From: Prochlorococcus sp. AG-418-G18
GTDB taxonomy: Bacteria; Cyanobacteriota; Cyanobacteriia; PCC-6307; Cyanobiaceae
DNA length: 36,791 nt
Direction of reading: 5' to 3'
NCBI GenBank assembly: GCA_003214215.1
Contig: QCLX01000013.1
Coordinates: forward strand, 1 to 36,791
The notes below the pieces were generated by a model, which was given only the letters and a program-made list of their open reading frames with translations, did not search any database and was not told the origin of the DNA. How positions within the stretch are numbered: position 1 is the first letter of the stretch; each line of letters opens with the position of its first letter. Shown here in pieces: positions 1-9,371 of the stretch. A program made the position numbers and the translations under genes.

Positions 1-39
1 TTAGATAATCTTTTATCCAGAGAAGATTTATAGACTTAT

Positions 40-1464
40 ATGATTACGTCACAAATAAAATCAAATGAAATCGTTTTTGGTAATTGCAATAAAGATCTTT
101 TAGAAGAAATAATTTTCTATGGTATGGGACTTGGGGCTGATTTTGTAGAAATATTCATAGAGAATTCAGATAATTCAAGTGTGCTGGCTGAAGAGGATTT
201 CATTACAAGTGTAAGTCCATCATTTGGAAGGGGTGCTGGTATTAGAATCTTTAAAGATAAAAAAGATGGATTTGTCAGTACAAATGATTTAACAAAGCAT
301 GGCTTGATGAGATCGGTATCCCAGGCTATTGAGATGCTAGATATAACAGACAACAAAAAAAGAGAAGAATTCAGCGGTTTAGATAGACATAGGGACTATA
401 GTTCATCCAAGAAAAAATGGATAAATGAAGTCCCATCGATTCATGAGATAAGTGAAAAACTATTAGTCAGTACAAAGTCCCTTAAAAAAAATAACAAAAT
501 TATAACTAGAAAAGGAAGTTACTCAAGAAATCTGCAAGAAGTCATTATAGCCTCCAGCGATGGAACCTATGCCTCCGATATTAGGTTGCATCAAACAGTT
601 GGGCTCAACGTAATTGCTAGTGATGCCCAATATAGATCTAGTGGAAGTAGAAGATTTGGATCATCAGGAATGCCTAATGAATTCAGATTATGGGATCACG
701 AAAAAGCGGCCAATGATGTGTTTGAAAGTTCAATGAATATGTTGTATGCAGATTATGTTGATGCGGGACAAATGCCTGTTGTATTAGCTAATAAATTTGG
801 TGGCGTTATATTCCACGAAGCCTGCGGTCATTTACTTGAAACTACTCAAATAGAAAGAGGAACAACACCATTTGAGAATAAATTGAATGAAAAAATTGCA
901 CATGAGTCTGTAACAGCAATAGATGAAGGGATATCAGAAGGATCCTTTGGTTCATTATCAGTAGATGATGAAGGTATGGAACCCGAAAAATCAGTTCTTA
1001 TAAAAAATGGAATTTTAAAAAAATTCATATCAGACAGGGCCGGTGAATTAAGAACTGGCCATAAAAGAACAGGGAGTGGAAGAAGACAAAATTATTCTTT
1101 TGCTGCAGCTTCAAGAATGAGAAATACCTTTATAGCTAAAGGTGATTACTCCAAAGAAGATTTAATAAATAGTATTAGCGATGGTCTTTATTGCAAATCA
1201 ATGGGTGGGGGCAGTGTAGGTGCAACAGGACAATTTAATTTTGCTGTAGAAGAAGGATATCTAATTAAAAATGGTAAATTAACTAACCCAGTAAAGGGAG
1301 CAACTTTGATTGGTGAGGCTAAAGAAGTTATGCCAAAAATATCAATGTGCGGAAATGACCTAGAATTAGCCCCTGGATTTTGTGGATCCATAAGTGGAAG
1401 TGTCAATGTTACAGTTGGCCAACCTCATATTAAGGTAGATTCAATTACTGTTGGTGGAAGATAG
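40..1464 (+). CDS. tldD: TldD family metalloprotease
   Basis: This is the TldD half of the TldD/TldE (PmbA) protease pair. In other bacteria that pair forms a cytosolic heterodimer that degrades unfolded peptides, trims microcin B17 and degrades the CcdA antitoxin. The zinc motif HEACGH is visible at about residues 259-264, inside the conserved FHEACGHLLE context. The C-terminal part carries the Gly-rich PGFCGSISGSVNVTVGQP segment typical of the family. The length of 474 residues is normal. The ATG start is the first in frame. The partner gene tldE begins 3 bases after the stop, and fmt follows, so the three are very likely one transcript. Its physiological substrate in cyanobacteria is not known. 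Confidence 0.95.
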   Translation: MITSQIKSNEIVFGNCNKDLLEEIIFYGMGLGADFVEIFIENSDNSSVLAEEDFITSVSPSFGRGAGIRIFKDKKDGFVSTNDLTKHGLMRSVSQAIEMLDITDNKKREEFSGLDRHRDYSSSKKKWINEVPSIHEISEKLLVSTKSLKKNNKIITRKGSYSRNLQEVIIASSDGTYASDIRLHQTVGLNVIASDAQYRSSGSRRFGSSGMPNEFRLWDHEKAANDVFESSMNMLYADYVDAGQMPVVLANKFGGVIFHEACGHLLETTQIERGTTPFENKLNEKIAHESVTAIDEGISEGSFGSLSVDDEGMEPEKSVLIKNGILKKFISDRAGELRTGHKRTGSGRRQNYSFAAASRMRNTFIAKGDYSKEDLINSISDGLYCKSMGGGSVGATGQFNFAVEEGYLIKNGKLTNPVKGATLIGEAKEVMPKISMCGNDLELAPGFCGSISGSVNVTVGQPHIKVDSITVGGR

Positions 1465-1467
1465 GAT

Positions 1468-2820
1468 ATGAAATCAAAAGAAATAACAACTCTGATCTCC
1501 GAAGCTGCGAATTTCCTAAATCTTAAAAAATGGGACTATGGTGCAAGCTTTTCTAATGATTACTCTGTTCAAGTAGATAAAGGTGAGGCTAAACAACTTA
1601 AAGCATCACAAAAGCAAATTTTAACTATAAGAGTTTGGAATGAATCTAATCTAGTTGGTATTACTACAACAAGTGATATCAGTGAATCTGGTATTAAAAA
1701 GGCTCTTAATCAAGCAAATATTGCTTCTGATTTTGGCAATAAGAATGAAAGTACAGAATTCTCACCACTAGCGAAGGATCCTATTAAAGTTAATGAAATC
1801 AAAAAAAGAAGTCCTGTTGGAATAAAAAAATTACTTACGCTTTTAAGAGAAGCAGAAGTAAAACTAATAGAAAGCCATGAATCCATAAAATCTGTTCCGT
1901 ATAATGGTCTATCTGAGAGTTTTTATGAGAGAGTTTATGCTAATAGTGAGGGTGCCTTTCGGAGTTATACCAAAAGTCAAGCTTCACTTTATTTATTTGC
2001 GAGAGCAGAAGAGAAAAATAAGAAACCTCGTAGCTCAGGTTCTATAAAACTTGGATATGGAGCTGAAGATATAGATATAGAGTCGTGTATTAAAGAAGCT
2101 TCTAATAAAACAATTTCTCATATAAATTATTCATCTATTAAAACTGATAAATATTTAATATGTTTTTCCCCAGAGTCTTTTTTAACGATCATTAATGCCT
2201 TTAGTTCAATGTTTAATGCTAGAAACATTTTAGATGGAGTAAGCTTATCTAATAAAAATTCTATTGGAGAGAAGCTATCTACAGAAGCACTTAATATTTA
2301 TGATGATGGTCTACACGAAAAGAATATTTCTTCATCTCCATTTGATGGAGAGGGAACTCCTACCAAAAGACTATGCTTAATTAAAAAAGGGAGAATTGAA
2401 AATTTCATACATTCTGAATCAACTGCCAGAATATTTAAAACAATCCCCACAGGCCACGCTGGACTAGGATCAAAAGTCTCAGTATCACCTGATTGGATAG
2501 TCGTTGAGAAATCAGAGGAAAACTCTGATCTAAAAACATCATTAGATCACTCTACTTATAAGGGAGAATTTGTTTATATTGAAGAATTAAATGCAATCCA
2601 TGCAGGTGTCAGAGCAAGTCAAGGTTCATTCTCTCTTCCATTTGATGGATGGCTCTACAAAAACGGTAAAAAGATCTCAATAGAATCTGCCACTGTAGCA
2701 GGGGATATCAAATATCTTTTGAAAAATATAGTAAATATTGAATCAAGACAGGAGGTAACAACAAGTGGAATTTCTCCACATATATGGGTAAATGAATTAT
2801 CAATAACTGGAGACGCGTGA
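1468..2820 (+). CDS. tldE: TldE/PmbA family protein, partner of TldD
   Basis: A 450-residue protein of the PmbA/TldE family, the subunit of the TldD/TldE protease that lacks the zinc-binding HExxxH motif; none is visible here. Family features include the C-terminal stretch with a Ser/Gly-rich segment (VATAGD-like, here VAGDIKYLLKNI) and the ending SPHIWVNELSITG. It sits directly behind tldD with a 3-base gap, matching the usual pairing of the two subunits. Its TGA stop overlaps the GTG start of fmt in a GTGA arrangement at 2817-2820, suggesting translational coupling. Identification rests on family resemblance plus adjacency to tldD, which together are strong. Confidence 0.93.
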   Translation: MKSKEITTLISEAANFLNLKKWDYGASFSNDYSVQVDKGEAKQLKASQKQILTIRVWNESNLVGITTTSDISESGIKKALNQANIASDFGNKNESTEFSPLAKDPIKVNEIKKRSPVGIKKLLTLLREAEVKLIESHESIKSVPYNGLSESFYERVYANSEGAFRSYTKSQASLYLFARAEEKNKKPRSSGSIKLGYGAEDIDIESCIKEASNKTISHINYSSIKTDKYLICFSPESFLTIINAFSSMFNARNILDGVSLSNKNSIGEKLSTEALNIYDDGLHEKNISSSPFDGEGTPTKRLCLIKKGRIENFIHSESTARIFKTIPTGHAGLGSKVSVSPDWIVVEKSEENSDLKTSLDHSTYKGEFVYIEELNAIHAGVRASQGSFSLPFDGWLYKNGKKISIESATVAGDIKYLLKNIVNIESRQEVTTSGISPHIWVNELSITGDA

Positions 2821-3803
2821 GAATTATATTCTGGGGCACACCTGAATATTCACTTGCGAGCCTTAATATTTTTATTAAATCTAAGCACGATGTAATTGCA
2901 GTAGTTAGCCAACCAGATAAGAAAAGATCCAGAGGAAATAAATTAATATCTTCACCTGTTAAAAGCTTTGCCGAGCAAGAATCTATAAAAATTTATACTC
3001 CAGCAAAAATCAGGGACAATATACATTTTATAAATGAACTTAAATCATTATCTTGTGATTTATTTATTGTTATAGCTTACGGGAAAATTTTACCCAAAGA
3101 GATACTGGAAATTCCAAAATTCGGCTCTTGGAACGCACATGCTTCATTACTTCCAAGATGGCGTGGTGCTGCCCCAATCCAATGGTCCCTAATAAAAGGC
3201 GATGAATTTACTGGGGTAGGAATTATGAAAATGAATGAGGGACTAGATACTGGCGACTTATTATTGGAAGAAAAAATTAAAATCGATAATGACGATAATT
3301 TAAATACACTATCAGAAAAACTTAGTATTTTATCTGCAAAATTATTTTTAAATGCTACATCTTTACTTGAAGAAAATATTAATAAAAATATTAATTTTCA
3401 ATTAACAAAACAAAATAATCTTGGAAGAGAAATTACTTACGCAAGAATGATTGAAAAATCAGACTTTAAAGTTGATTGGGGTAATGAGGCAATTAAAATT
3501 ACTCGACAAATAAAAGCTTTATACCCTCGAGCAAATACAACATTTAGAGGTAAAAACTTAAAAATTCTTAAAATCAAAATTTTGAGTAGAGAGGAAATTA
3601 AAAATACAAAATACCTTCTCATGAGCAATTATTCAATACCAGGAATAATTCTTGCTGTCATAGAAAATGAAGGAATAATAATTTCAACTAAAACTGATCC
3701 GATTATGTTGTTAGAAGCAAAACTTGAAGGCAAAAATATTTCTAGCAAAAAGCAATTGATACAACAGTTAAAGCCATCAGAAGGTGAATATCTCTCAGAC
3801 TAA
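2817..3803 (+). CDS. fmt: Methionyl-tRNA formyltransferase
   Basis: Formylates the methionine on initiator tRNA using 10-formyltetrahydrofolate, so that bacterial translation can start with fMet. The N-terminal formyltransferase domain shows the expected opening RIIFWGTPEYS and the catalytic-site region NAHASLLPRWRGAAPIQW (Asn, His and the SLLPRWRG loop). It is followed by GVGIMKMNEGLDTGDLL with the conserved Asp. The C-terminal tRNA-binding domain holds the KIxWxxxA-like part, here VDWGNEAIKITRQIKALYPR. The length of 328 is normal. The start is GTG, set by the GTGA overlap with tldE. The substrate initiator tRNA gene is also in this window (26628-26704). The last four bases overlap the convergent TerC gene. 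Confidence 0.97.
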   Translation: MRIIFWGTPEYSLASLNIFIKSKHDVIAVVSQPDKKRSRGNKLISSPVKSFAEQESIKIYTPAKIRDNIHFINELKSLSCDLFIVIAYGKILPKEILEIPKFGSWNAHASLLPRWRGAAPIQWSLIKGDEFTGVGIMKMNEGLDTGDLLLEEKIKIDNDDNLNTLSEKLSILSAKLFLNATSLLEENINKNINFQLTKQNNLGREITYARMIEKSDFKVDWGNEAIKITRQIKALYPRANTTFRGKNLKILKIKILSREEIKNTKYLLMSNYSIPGIILAVIENEGIIISTKTDPIMLLEAKLEGKNISSKKQLIQQLKPSEGEYLSD

Positions 3804-4510
3804 GTTTTAGATTCTTTTTTAGAGAATCCCCAAATAAAAGCAAAAAGAATCAAAATATAAAAATAATAGTCTGGAAGAATAGATTCTTTTATTAAGGTAT
3901 TTAGTAAAAGTTTTATTCCAACTATTAAAATTGCTACGTAACCTGCTGTTTCTAATCTAGAAAATATATCCAGAAGTTTTAGAAAAATCCCAGATGTAAA
4001 TCTTAAGGCTAATACTCCAATCACTGCTCCAAATATAATTAATATGTATTGATCGCTGATAGCTACTGCAGTAGTGATACTGTCTATGGAAAATGCAAAA
4101 TCAGTAATTGAAAGAAGCGCTACAACCCTCAAGAACCTAAGATTATTTTTATTATTGTCTTTACCATTCTCAGGATTTTCTATATTTGAATTTAAAAAAA
4201 CATTAGAGAAGAATAAGTATATTAAATAAAAACCAGCAAAAACTCTAATAAGAATAAACTTTAGAAGAACATTTGATAATATGATGAGAATAATTCTAAA
4301 TAATAAAGATATTGTTATACCAATATTTAAGGCTCTTGACCTTAATTCTGAACTATCGAGGGATTTAGTAAGAGAAGCTAGTGCGACGGCATTATCAGCC
4401 GATAATAATAATTCTAGAGCAATTAATATTGGTAAAAGTGTAAAGATTTCGTACCAACTGTCTACCTGATCTAGTGTGGGTATAAAAGAATTTATTGCGG
4501 CTGAATCCAT
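3800..4510 (-). CDS. TerC family integral membrane protein
   Basis: A multi-pass membrane protein of the TerC family. Members are linked to tellurite resistance in enterobacteria, to metal (manganese) export in some bacteria, and to thylakoid biogenesis in plants; which role applies here cannot be read from the sequence. The diagnostic motif LELLLSADNAVALA is near residues 32-46. A second conserved acidic block lies around SITDFAFSIDSITTAVAIS in the middle. About seven hydrophobic helices are visible. I place the start at the ATG at 4510; a TTG immediately upstream (4513) is also in frame. The gene converges on fmt with a 4-base overlap and diverges from mfd. Confidence 0.88.
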   Translation of the reverse strand: MDSAAINSFIPTLDQVDSWYEIFTLLPILIALELLLSADNAVALASLTKSLDSSELRSRALNIGITISLLFRIILIILSNVLLKFILIRVFAGFYLIYLFFSNVFLNSNIENPENGKDNNKNNLRFLRVVALLSITDFAFSIDSITTAVAISDQYILIIFGAVIGVLALRFTSGIFLKLLDIFSRLETAGYVAILIVGIKLLLNTLIKESILPDYYFYILILFAFIWGFSKKESKT

Positions 4511-4542
4511 CAAATATTATTCACAATCAGTATAAAATCTAA

Positions 4543-4548
4543 TATAAT
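4543..4548 (+). promoter_or_regulatory. Probable -10 element of mfd promoter
   Basis: A perfect TATAAT stands 36 bases before the mfd ATG in the 74-base divergent gap between terC and mfd. No good -35 hexamer is obvious, which is common in Prochlorococcus promoters. Seen in the sequence; function inferred. Confidence 0.5.
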
Positions 4549-4584
4549 GTATCGGATATTTGTAATCAAGATTGATAACTATAA

Positions 4585-7500
4585 ATGAGTTTAAATACTT
4601 TAGTTGATTATGTTTCGAACACACAAATTACTTCTGAATTAATAAAAAGAATTTCAAAAAATAATGAATTAAATATTGTTGGTTCAAGTAGATATGCAAA
4701 ATCAATAATCTTAGATAGCATCGCAAAAAAAGAGCATAAAAATATATTATTAATTTGTCCTAATGTAGAAATTGCCTACAAATGGATTGGTTATTTTGAA
4801 AGTATAAATGATAAAGCAGTTTTATATTATCCTCCAACAGAACATCTACCATACGCATCAATTAATAAATCCAAAGAGATTGAATTTAGTCAGCTTACTG
4901 TTTTATCCAAATTAATAAAAAAAGAGAAAAATGATCTTAATATTGTTATTTCAACAGAGAGATCACTACAACCTCATCTAATAAATAAAAACTTATTAAT
5001 TGAAAACAAGTTAGATTTGCAAAAAGGGGTTCAAATCGAGATTCAAGAGTTAGCAAATAAACTTACATTGCTGGGTTATACGAAGGAAAATGTAACTTCA
5101 AAAGAAGGATTCTGGAGTAGGAGAGGTGAAATAATAGATATCTATCCTGTCAATAATGAGTTTCCAATAAGATTAGAATTTTTTGATAATGTTATTGAGA
5201 AAATAAGAGAATATGATCCCCATACACAGAAAACATTAGAAAGTATCAATAATATTGAAATAATACAGGCTGGATTTGATTTACTAATAAAAGACAAGTT
5301 AAATAATTTAGCTAAGAACAGTACTTTTAATTCAGAAGACATAAATAAAAATAATCTTGATCGTTATTTAGGAATAATTGAGAAAGAACCATCAAATATA
5401 ATTGATTTTATAAATAGGGAAACAATTCTTGTAATTGATGAATTAGAAGATTGTAAAAAATTTGCAAATAATTGGTATCTAGATTCAGAAAGTAATTTTG
5501 ATCATTGTGCGTATGAATTAAATGAGAACCTTAAAAATAATGACATTAATTTAGAGGCCAAACCTAATTTGCATTTAAAGTTTGACGAAATATTAAATTC
5601 ACTAGGAAATTTTAATTTAATAAAATTTTATGAATTTGAATCTAAAGTCAATAGTGATAATAGGTTTTTGTTAAACGATAAAAGATTAAATTCATACTCT
5701 AAAAATATAGGAAAATTATCCAATGATATAAATAAAAATATAAAAAATAATGAAAAAGTATGGATATTATCAGCACAACCATTGAGAACTAGGACTTTAC
5801 TTTTTGAGCACGAATGTAATACAAACTTCTTAAAAAATCCTAATGATATTGATGAAGCATTTAAGTCAATTAAAAATTCAACTCCTTTAATTTTAAAAAA
5901 TAAGAACAATTATGAAATTGAGGGTTTTTATCTTCCGATATGGAAAGTTGTCCTGATAACAGATAAAGAATTATTTTCACAACAATCTCTTTTTAATAAT
6001 GTATTCATAAGAAGAAAAAAAAGAAGTGTCAATTCAAATATAAATGTAAATAAGATTAGTCCCGGAGATTTTATAGTTCATAAAAATCATGGAATAGGGA
6101 AATTTTTAAAAATAGAAAAAATAAATATTACTGGAGATTCAAGAGATTATTTAGTTATTCAGTATCATGATGGGAAGATAAGTGTTGCCGCTGATCAACT
6201 CGGTAGTGTTAATAGATATAGATCAAGTGGAAAAATAAAGCCAAAAATAAATAAATTAGGAGGCACAGAATGGGCAAGAATAAAAGATAAAAATAAAAAA
6301 CAAATTAAAAAAGTCGCTATAGATATCTTAAAACTTTATGCAAAAAGGGAACAATTAAAGGGTTACATATACCCAGAAGATGGTCCTTGGCAAGATGAAT
6401 TAGAGGAATCATTCCCTTATCAACCAACACCCGATCAAATTACTGCTGTAAAAGAAATAAAATCTGATATGGAAAGCGATAAGCCAATGGACAGGTTAGT
6501 TTGTGGAGATGTAGGATTTGGCAAAACAGAGGTCGCTGTTAGGGCTATTTTCAAGGCTATTACATCAGGCAAGCAGGTAATATTACTGGCACCTACAACA
6601 ATCCTTGCTCAGCAACATTGGAGAACAATAAACAATAGATTTTCACCTTACCCAATAAAAGTTTCATTACTCAATAGATTCAAAACCATTAATGAGAAAA
6701 AAGAAATCTATGAAGGGTTAAGAAATAACAAAATTGATTTAGTAGTAGCAACGCACCAAATTTTAGGAAAAGAAATTGAAATAAAAAACTTAGGACTACT
6801 TGTTATTGATGAAGAACAAAGATTTGGTGTAAGGCAAAAAGAAAAAATTAAAAAAATAAAAACTAATATAGACGTTTTAACTCTCACGGCAACTCCAATT
6901 CCAAGAACTCTTTATATGAGCTTATCTGGACTGAGACAAATGAGTCTACTAAATACTCCTCCTCCATCAAGAAGATCAATAAAAACATATTTACATGAAA
7001 TAGATATGGATGTTATTAGAACTGCAATTAATCAAGAAATTGATAGGGGAGGTCAAATATTTTATGTTGTTCCAAGAATTTCTGATATTGATCAAGCTGT
7101 AAACAAATTAAAAAATATGTTCCCCAACTTAAAATTAATTATTGCTCATGGACAAATGAATGAAACAGATCTTGAAAATGCAATGATTTCATTTAATGAT
7201 GGAGAAGTAGATCTGATGATATGTACAACGATAATTGAGAGTGGATTAGACATCCCTAAAGTAAATACAATAATTATTGAAGATTCTCACAAATTTGGAC
7301 TATCACAACTTTATCAACTTAGAGGAAGAGTTGGTAGAAGCGGGGTCCAAGCTTATGCTTGGTTATTTTATCCAAATATAAATAAAATTAATGACGCTGC
7401 AAAACACAGATTGAAAGCGATAAAAGACTTCTCGGAACTAGGAAGTGGATACCAACTTGCAATGAAAGATATGGAGATAAGAGGTGTTGGAAGTTTACTA

Positions 7501-8091
7501 GGAGAAGAACAAAGTGGAAAGGTTAATGCTATTGGATATGATTTATACATAGAAATGCTCCATGAAGCAATTTCAGAAATCAGCGGGCAAGAAATACCAG
7601 AAGTTAGCGATACACAAATTGACCTCCCAATAAATGCATTTATACCAGCAACATGGATTTCAAACAGAGAAGAGAAGCTCGAGGCTTACAAATCTGCTAC
7701 TGAATGTTCAACTAATAATGAATTAACCGAATTAGCTACAGACTGGGTGAATAGATATGGAACCTTACCCAAACCTGTTGAGTCCCTAATATTAATAATG
7801 AGACTAAAATTAATTGCTAAAAAATGTGGTTTTAATAAGATCAAACTCAAAAAGCCAAACATAGTTATAGAGACTAAATTAAAACATTCTACTTATAAAA
7901 TTCTTATAAATTCATTGGCAAGTAGTGTTCAAAATAAATTTAAATTTGATGAGGGAGAACGAATATCAATAATAACTATAAGGGGTTTAGGAGTAACTGC
8001 GATTCAGAATCAAATTGATCAACTTATGCTGTGGTTTGGGTCTTTTGAAAGAGAAATAAAGAATTTCGATAAAGAACATCTTGTTAAATGA
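4585..8091 (+). CDS. mfd: Transcription-repair coupling factor Mfd
   Basis: A DNA translocase that removes stalled RNA polymerase from lesions and recruits UvrA for transcription-coupled repair. Domains in order: an N-terminal UvrB-like region (roughly residues 1-350, with SKEGFWSRRGEIIDIYPV near 175), a CarD-like RNA-polymerase interaction domain starting near residue 492 (SPGDFIVHKNHGIGKFLK), then the RecG-like helicase core. The core has Walker A GDVGFGKTE near residue 645, the DEEQ box at about 742-745, TATPIPRTLYMSLSG, and the motif VI region QLRGRVGRSG. The C-terminal TRCF domain completes a 1168-residue protein of normal length. It is a monocistronic-looking gene with its own TATAAT box, divergent from terC. 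Confidence 0.97.
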   Translation: MSLNTLVDYVSNTQITSELIKRISKNNELNIVGSSRYAKSIILDSIAKKEHKNILLICPNVEIAYKWIGYFESINDKAVLYYPPTEHLPYASINKSKEIEFSQLTVLSKLIKKEKNDLNIVISTERSLQPHLINKNLLIENKLDLQKGVQIEIQELANKLTLLGYTKENVTSKEGFWSRRGEIIDIYPVNNEFPIRLEFFDNVIEKIREYDPHTQKTLESINNIEIIQAGFDLLIKDKLNNLAKNSTFNSEDINKNNLDRYLGIIEKEPSNIIDFINRETILVIDELEDCKKFANNWYLDSESNFDHCAYELNENLKNNDINLEAKPNLHLKFDEILNSLGNFNLIKFYEFESKVNSDNRFLLNDKRLNSYSKNIGKLSNDINKNIKNNEKVWILSAQPLRTRTLLFEHECNTNFLKNPNDIDEAFKSIKNSTPLILKNKNNYEIEGFYLPIWKVVLITDKELFSQQSLFNNVFIRRKKRSVNSNINVNKISPGDFIVHKNHGIGKFLKIEKINITGDSRDYLVIQYHDGKISVAADQLGSVNRYRSSGKIKPKINKLGGTEWARIKDKNKKQIKKVAIDILKLYAKREQLKGYIYPEDGPWQDELEESFPYQPTPDQITAVKEIKSDMESDKPMDRLVCGDVGFGKTEVAVRAIFKAITSGKQVILLAPTTILAQQHWRTINNRFSPYPIKVSLLNRFKTINEKKEIYEGLRNNKIDLVVATHQILGKEIEIKNLGLLVIDEEQRFGVRQKEKIKKIKTNIDVLTLTATPIPRTLYMSLSGLRQMSLLNTPPPSRRSIKTYLHEIDMDVIRTAINQEIDRGGQIFYVVPRISDIDQAVNKLKNMFPNLKLIIAHGQMNETDLENAMISFNDGEVDLMICTTIIESGLDIPKVNTIIIEDSHKFGLSQLYQLRGRVGRSGVQAYAWLFYPNINKINDAAKHRLKAIKDFSELGSGYQLAMKDMEIRGVGSLLGEEQSGKVNAIGYDLYIEMLHEAISEISGQEIPEVSDTQIDLPINAFIPATWISNREEKLEAYKSATECSTNNELTELATDWVNRYGTLPKPVESLILIMRLKLIAKKCGFNKIKLKKPNIVIETKLKHSTYKILINSLASSVQNKFKFDEGERISIITIRGLGVTAIQNQIDQLMLWFGSFEREIKNFDKEHLVK

Positions 8092-8169
8092 GAAAAAATT
8101 ATTAAATAATTATTTAAAATCCGCGAAAGAGTTTGATTTCGGTTAGGTTTATAAAAATTTATTTTTTTT

Positions 8170-8331
8170 ATGGGTGAATATATAGACGTCGGAATTCAAA
8201 CCTCGATTTTACCCTTATCAATTATTATATCTTCAGTTGTGCTTGGAATATTTGCACTATTTGGTGAAGAAACAGAAAATGATGACGATGATTCTGATTC
8301 AGGTAGTGGTGGTCTAATGCAACCTATTTAA
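8170..8331 (+). CDS. Small membrane protein with acidic Ser/Asp/Gly tail (53 aa)
   Basis: A short reading frame, ATG at 8170 to TAA at 8329, giving 53 residues. It has a short soluble N-terminus (MGEYIDVGIQ), one hydrophobic helix (about residues 13-32, ILPLSIIISSVVLGIFALFG) and a strongly acidic, low-complexity tail (EETENDDDDSDSGSGG) ending LMQPI. The organised layout (single helix, acid tail, defined C-terminal motif) argues that it is a real gene. I believe similar small proteins occur in marine picocyanobacteria, but I cannot confirm that here. It follows mfd by 78 bases, and its last 8 bases overlap the convergent gene at 8324. Function unknown. Confidence 0.7.
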   Translation: MGEYIDVGIQTSILPLSIIISSVVLGIFALFGEETENDDDDSDSGSGGLMQPI

Positions 8332-8698
8332 AATTTTTTATTAATGATTTTGACTTTTTTTTAGAGACCCTAAACAATCTATAAAAAGAACCTATCATTA
8401 AAATAAAAGCAGTAAAATAAAGTACAAAAATAAAAATCACTAATAACATTTCGTAGAGATTTGAAAAAAGATCGATTATTAGAAAAAAAGATTTATTAAA
8501 AGTAGTAGGAATATTTTGTAACAGCAAATTTTTATCAGGAATTAAATAATTTATATAAACCAATAAAAAACTCAGAATAAACATAAAGAAAGATTCAGTA
8601 AGTAGTCTTCTTTTAGTTTTTTTTCTTAAATTTAATTTTTTTTTAAAAATATATTTATCAGAATTCATATTCAAATTTGGGATGTTTAAATCTGCCAT
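8324..8698 (-). CDS. Predicted small membrane protein, unknown function
   Basis: A 124-residue protein I do not recognise. It has a basic cytosolic-looking N-terminal region (KKKLNLRKKTKRR around residues 19-31), two clear hydrophobic segments (about residues 35-52 and 84-108) and a basic C-terminus rich in Lys and Ser. By the positive-inside rule both ends are probably cytoplasmic. It starts at an ATG 81 bases downstream of the DUF4335 gene on the same strand, so it may be the last gene of that transcript. Its stop lies inside the end of the convergent 53-residue gene. Confidence 0.7.
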   Translation of the reverse strand: MADLNIPNLNMNSDKYIFKKKLNLRKKTKRRLLTESFFMFILSFLLVYINYLIPDKNLLLQNIPTTFNKSFFLIIDLFSNLYEMLLVIFIFVLYFTAFILMIGSFYRLFRVSKKKSKSLIKNFK

Positions 8699-8779
8699 AC
8701 CTCAAAGAATAAATTTAAATTTCTCTCAAAAGAAATTAACCCATAATATCGTGTTTGTATTTAAGACGCTAATGGGTAT

Positions 8780-9367
8780 TTATTCTGGATTTATTAGTTC
8801 ATTTTTTTCTTTGTCTTCAACAGGATTATAAAAATAAATAAAAGTAGAGGAGAATAGGATTAAAGAACAAATTGCAATAAAAGGTGGCATTATTAAATTG
8901 AATAATTTAACTTTATTATTAAAGCCAATTCTTACTTTTTTTGGAACAATATTAAAAACACCAGTTTTTTTTATTCTGACTATTGGAGATTCATTTAACT
9001 GATCAAAACAATTTATGGTGTCTGAAAGCGATGAATTACCAATCTTTAAAATTAATGGCTTTACATTAGGTTTAGAGCTCTTGAGAACAATATTATGTAT
9101 ATGAAGATTATCAGCTTTTATATCAATTAATTTAGACTCATATAATGGGATCTCGTTTTTGATTAAAAGATTTGAATAAATATAAAAAGCATTCATTATA
9201 GGAACTAAATGCTCAACTTTACCTTCAATAAGTGGTTTATCAATTATGGTTAATTTCCATTGAGAAATTATTGATATTTGATCATCATTTTCATTATTTG
9301 AATAATCTGGCAATCCTATTATTTCGAGACTAACTGAAGATTGATGGAACAATAATTTATTTTGCAT
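8780..9367 (-). CDS. DUF4335 family cyanobacterial protein
   Basis: A 195-residue protein resembling DUF4335, a family essentially confined to cyanobacteria. Recognisable parts are the N-terminal SSVSLEIIGLPDYSN, the strand ISIISQWKLTII, and the region GKVEHLVPIMNAFYIYSN. Near the C-terminus one hydrophobic segment (about residues 158-181) suggests membrane attachment, leaving a short Lys/Glu-rich tail. It lies 4 bases after the DUF3038 gene; DUF3038 and DUF4335 genes are commonly neighbours in cyanobacteria, which supports both calls. The function of the family is not established. The assignment rests on remembered family sequence features, so moderately confident. Confidence 0.75.
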   Translation of the reverse strand: MQNKLLFHQSSVSLEIIGLPDYSNNENDDQISIISQWKLTIIDKPLIEGKVEHLVPIMNAFYIYSNLLIKNEIPLYESKLIDIKADNLHIHNIVLKSSKPNVKPLILKIGNSSLSDTINCFDQLNESPIVRIKKTGVFNIVPKKVRIGFNNKVKLFNLIMPPFIAICSLILFSSTFIYFYNPVEDKEKNELINPE

Positions 9368-9371
9368 AAAA

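Noticed and set aside
3437-3628. Minus-strand open frame of 63 codons inside fmt
   Set aside because: It lies wholly inside a well-supported gene and has no family features or ribosome site; it is a by-product of the AT-rich coding strand.
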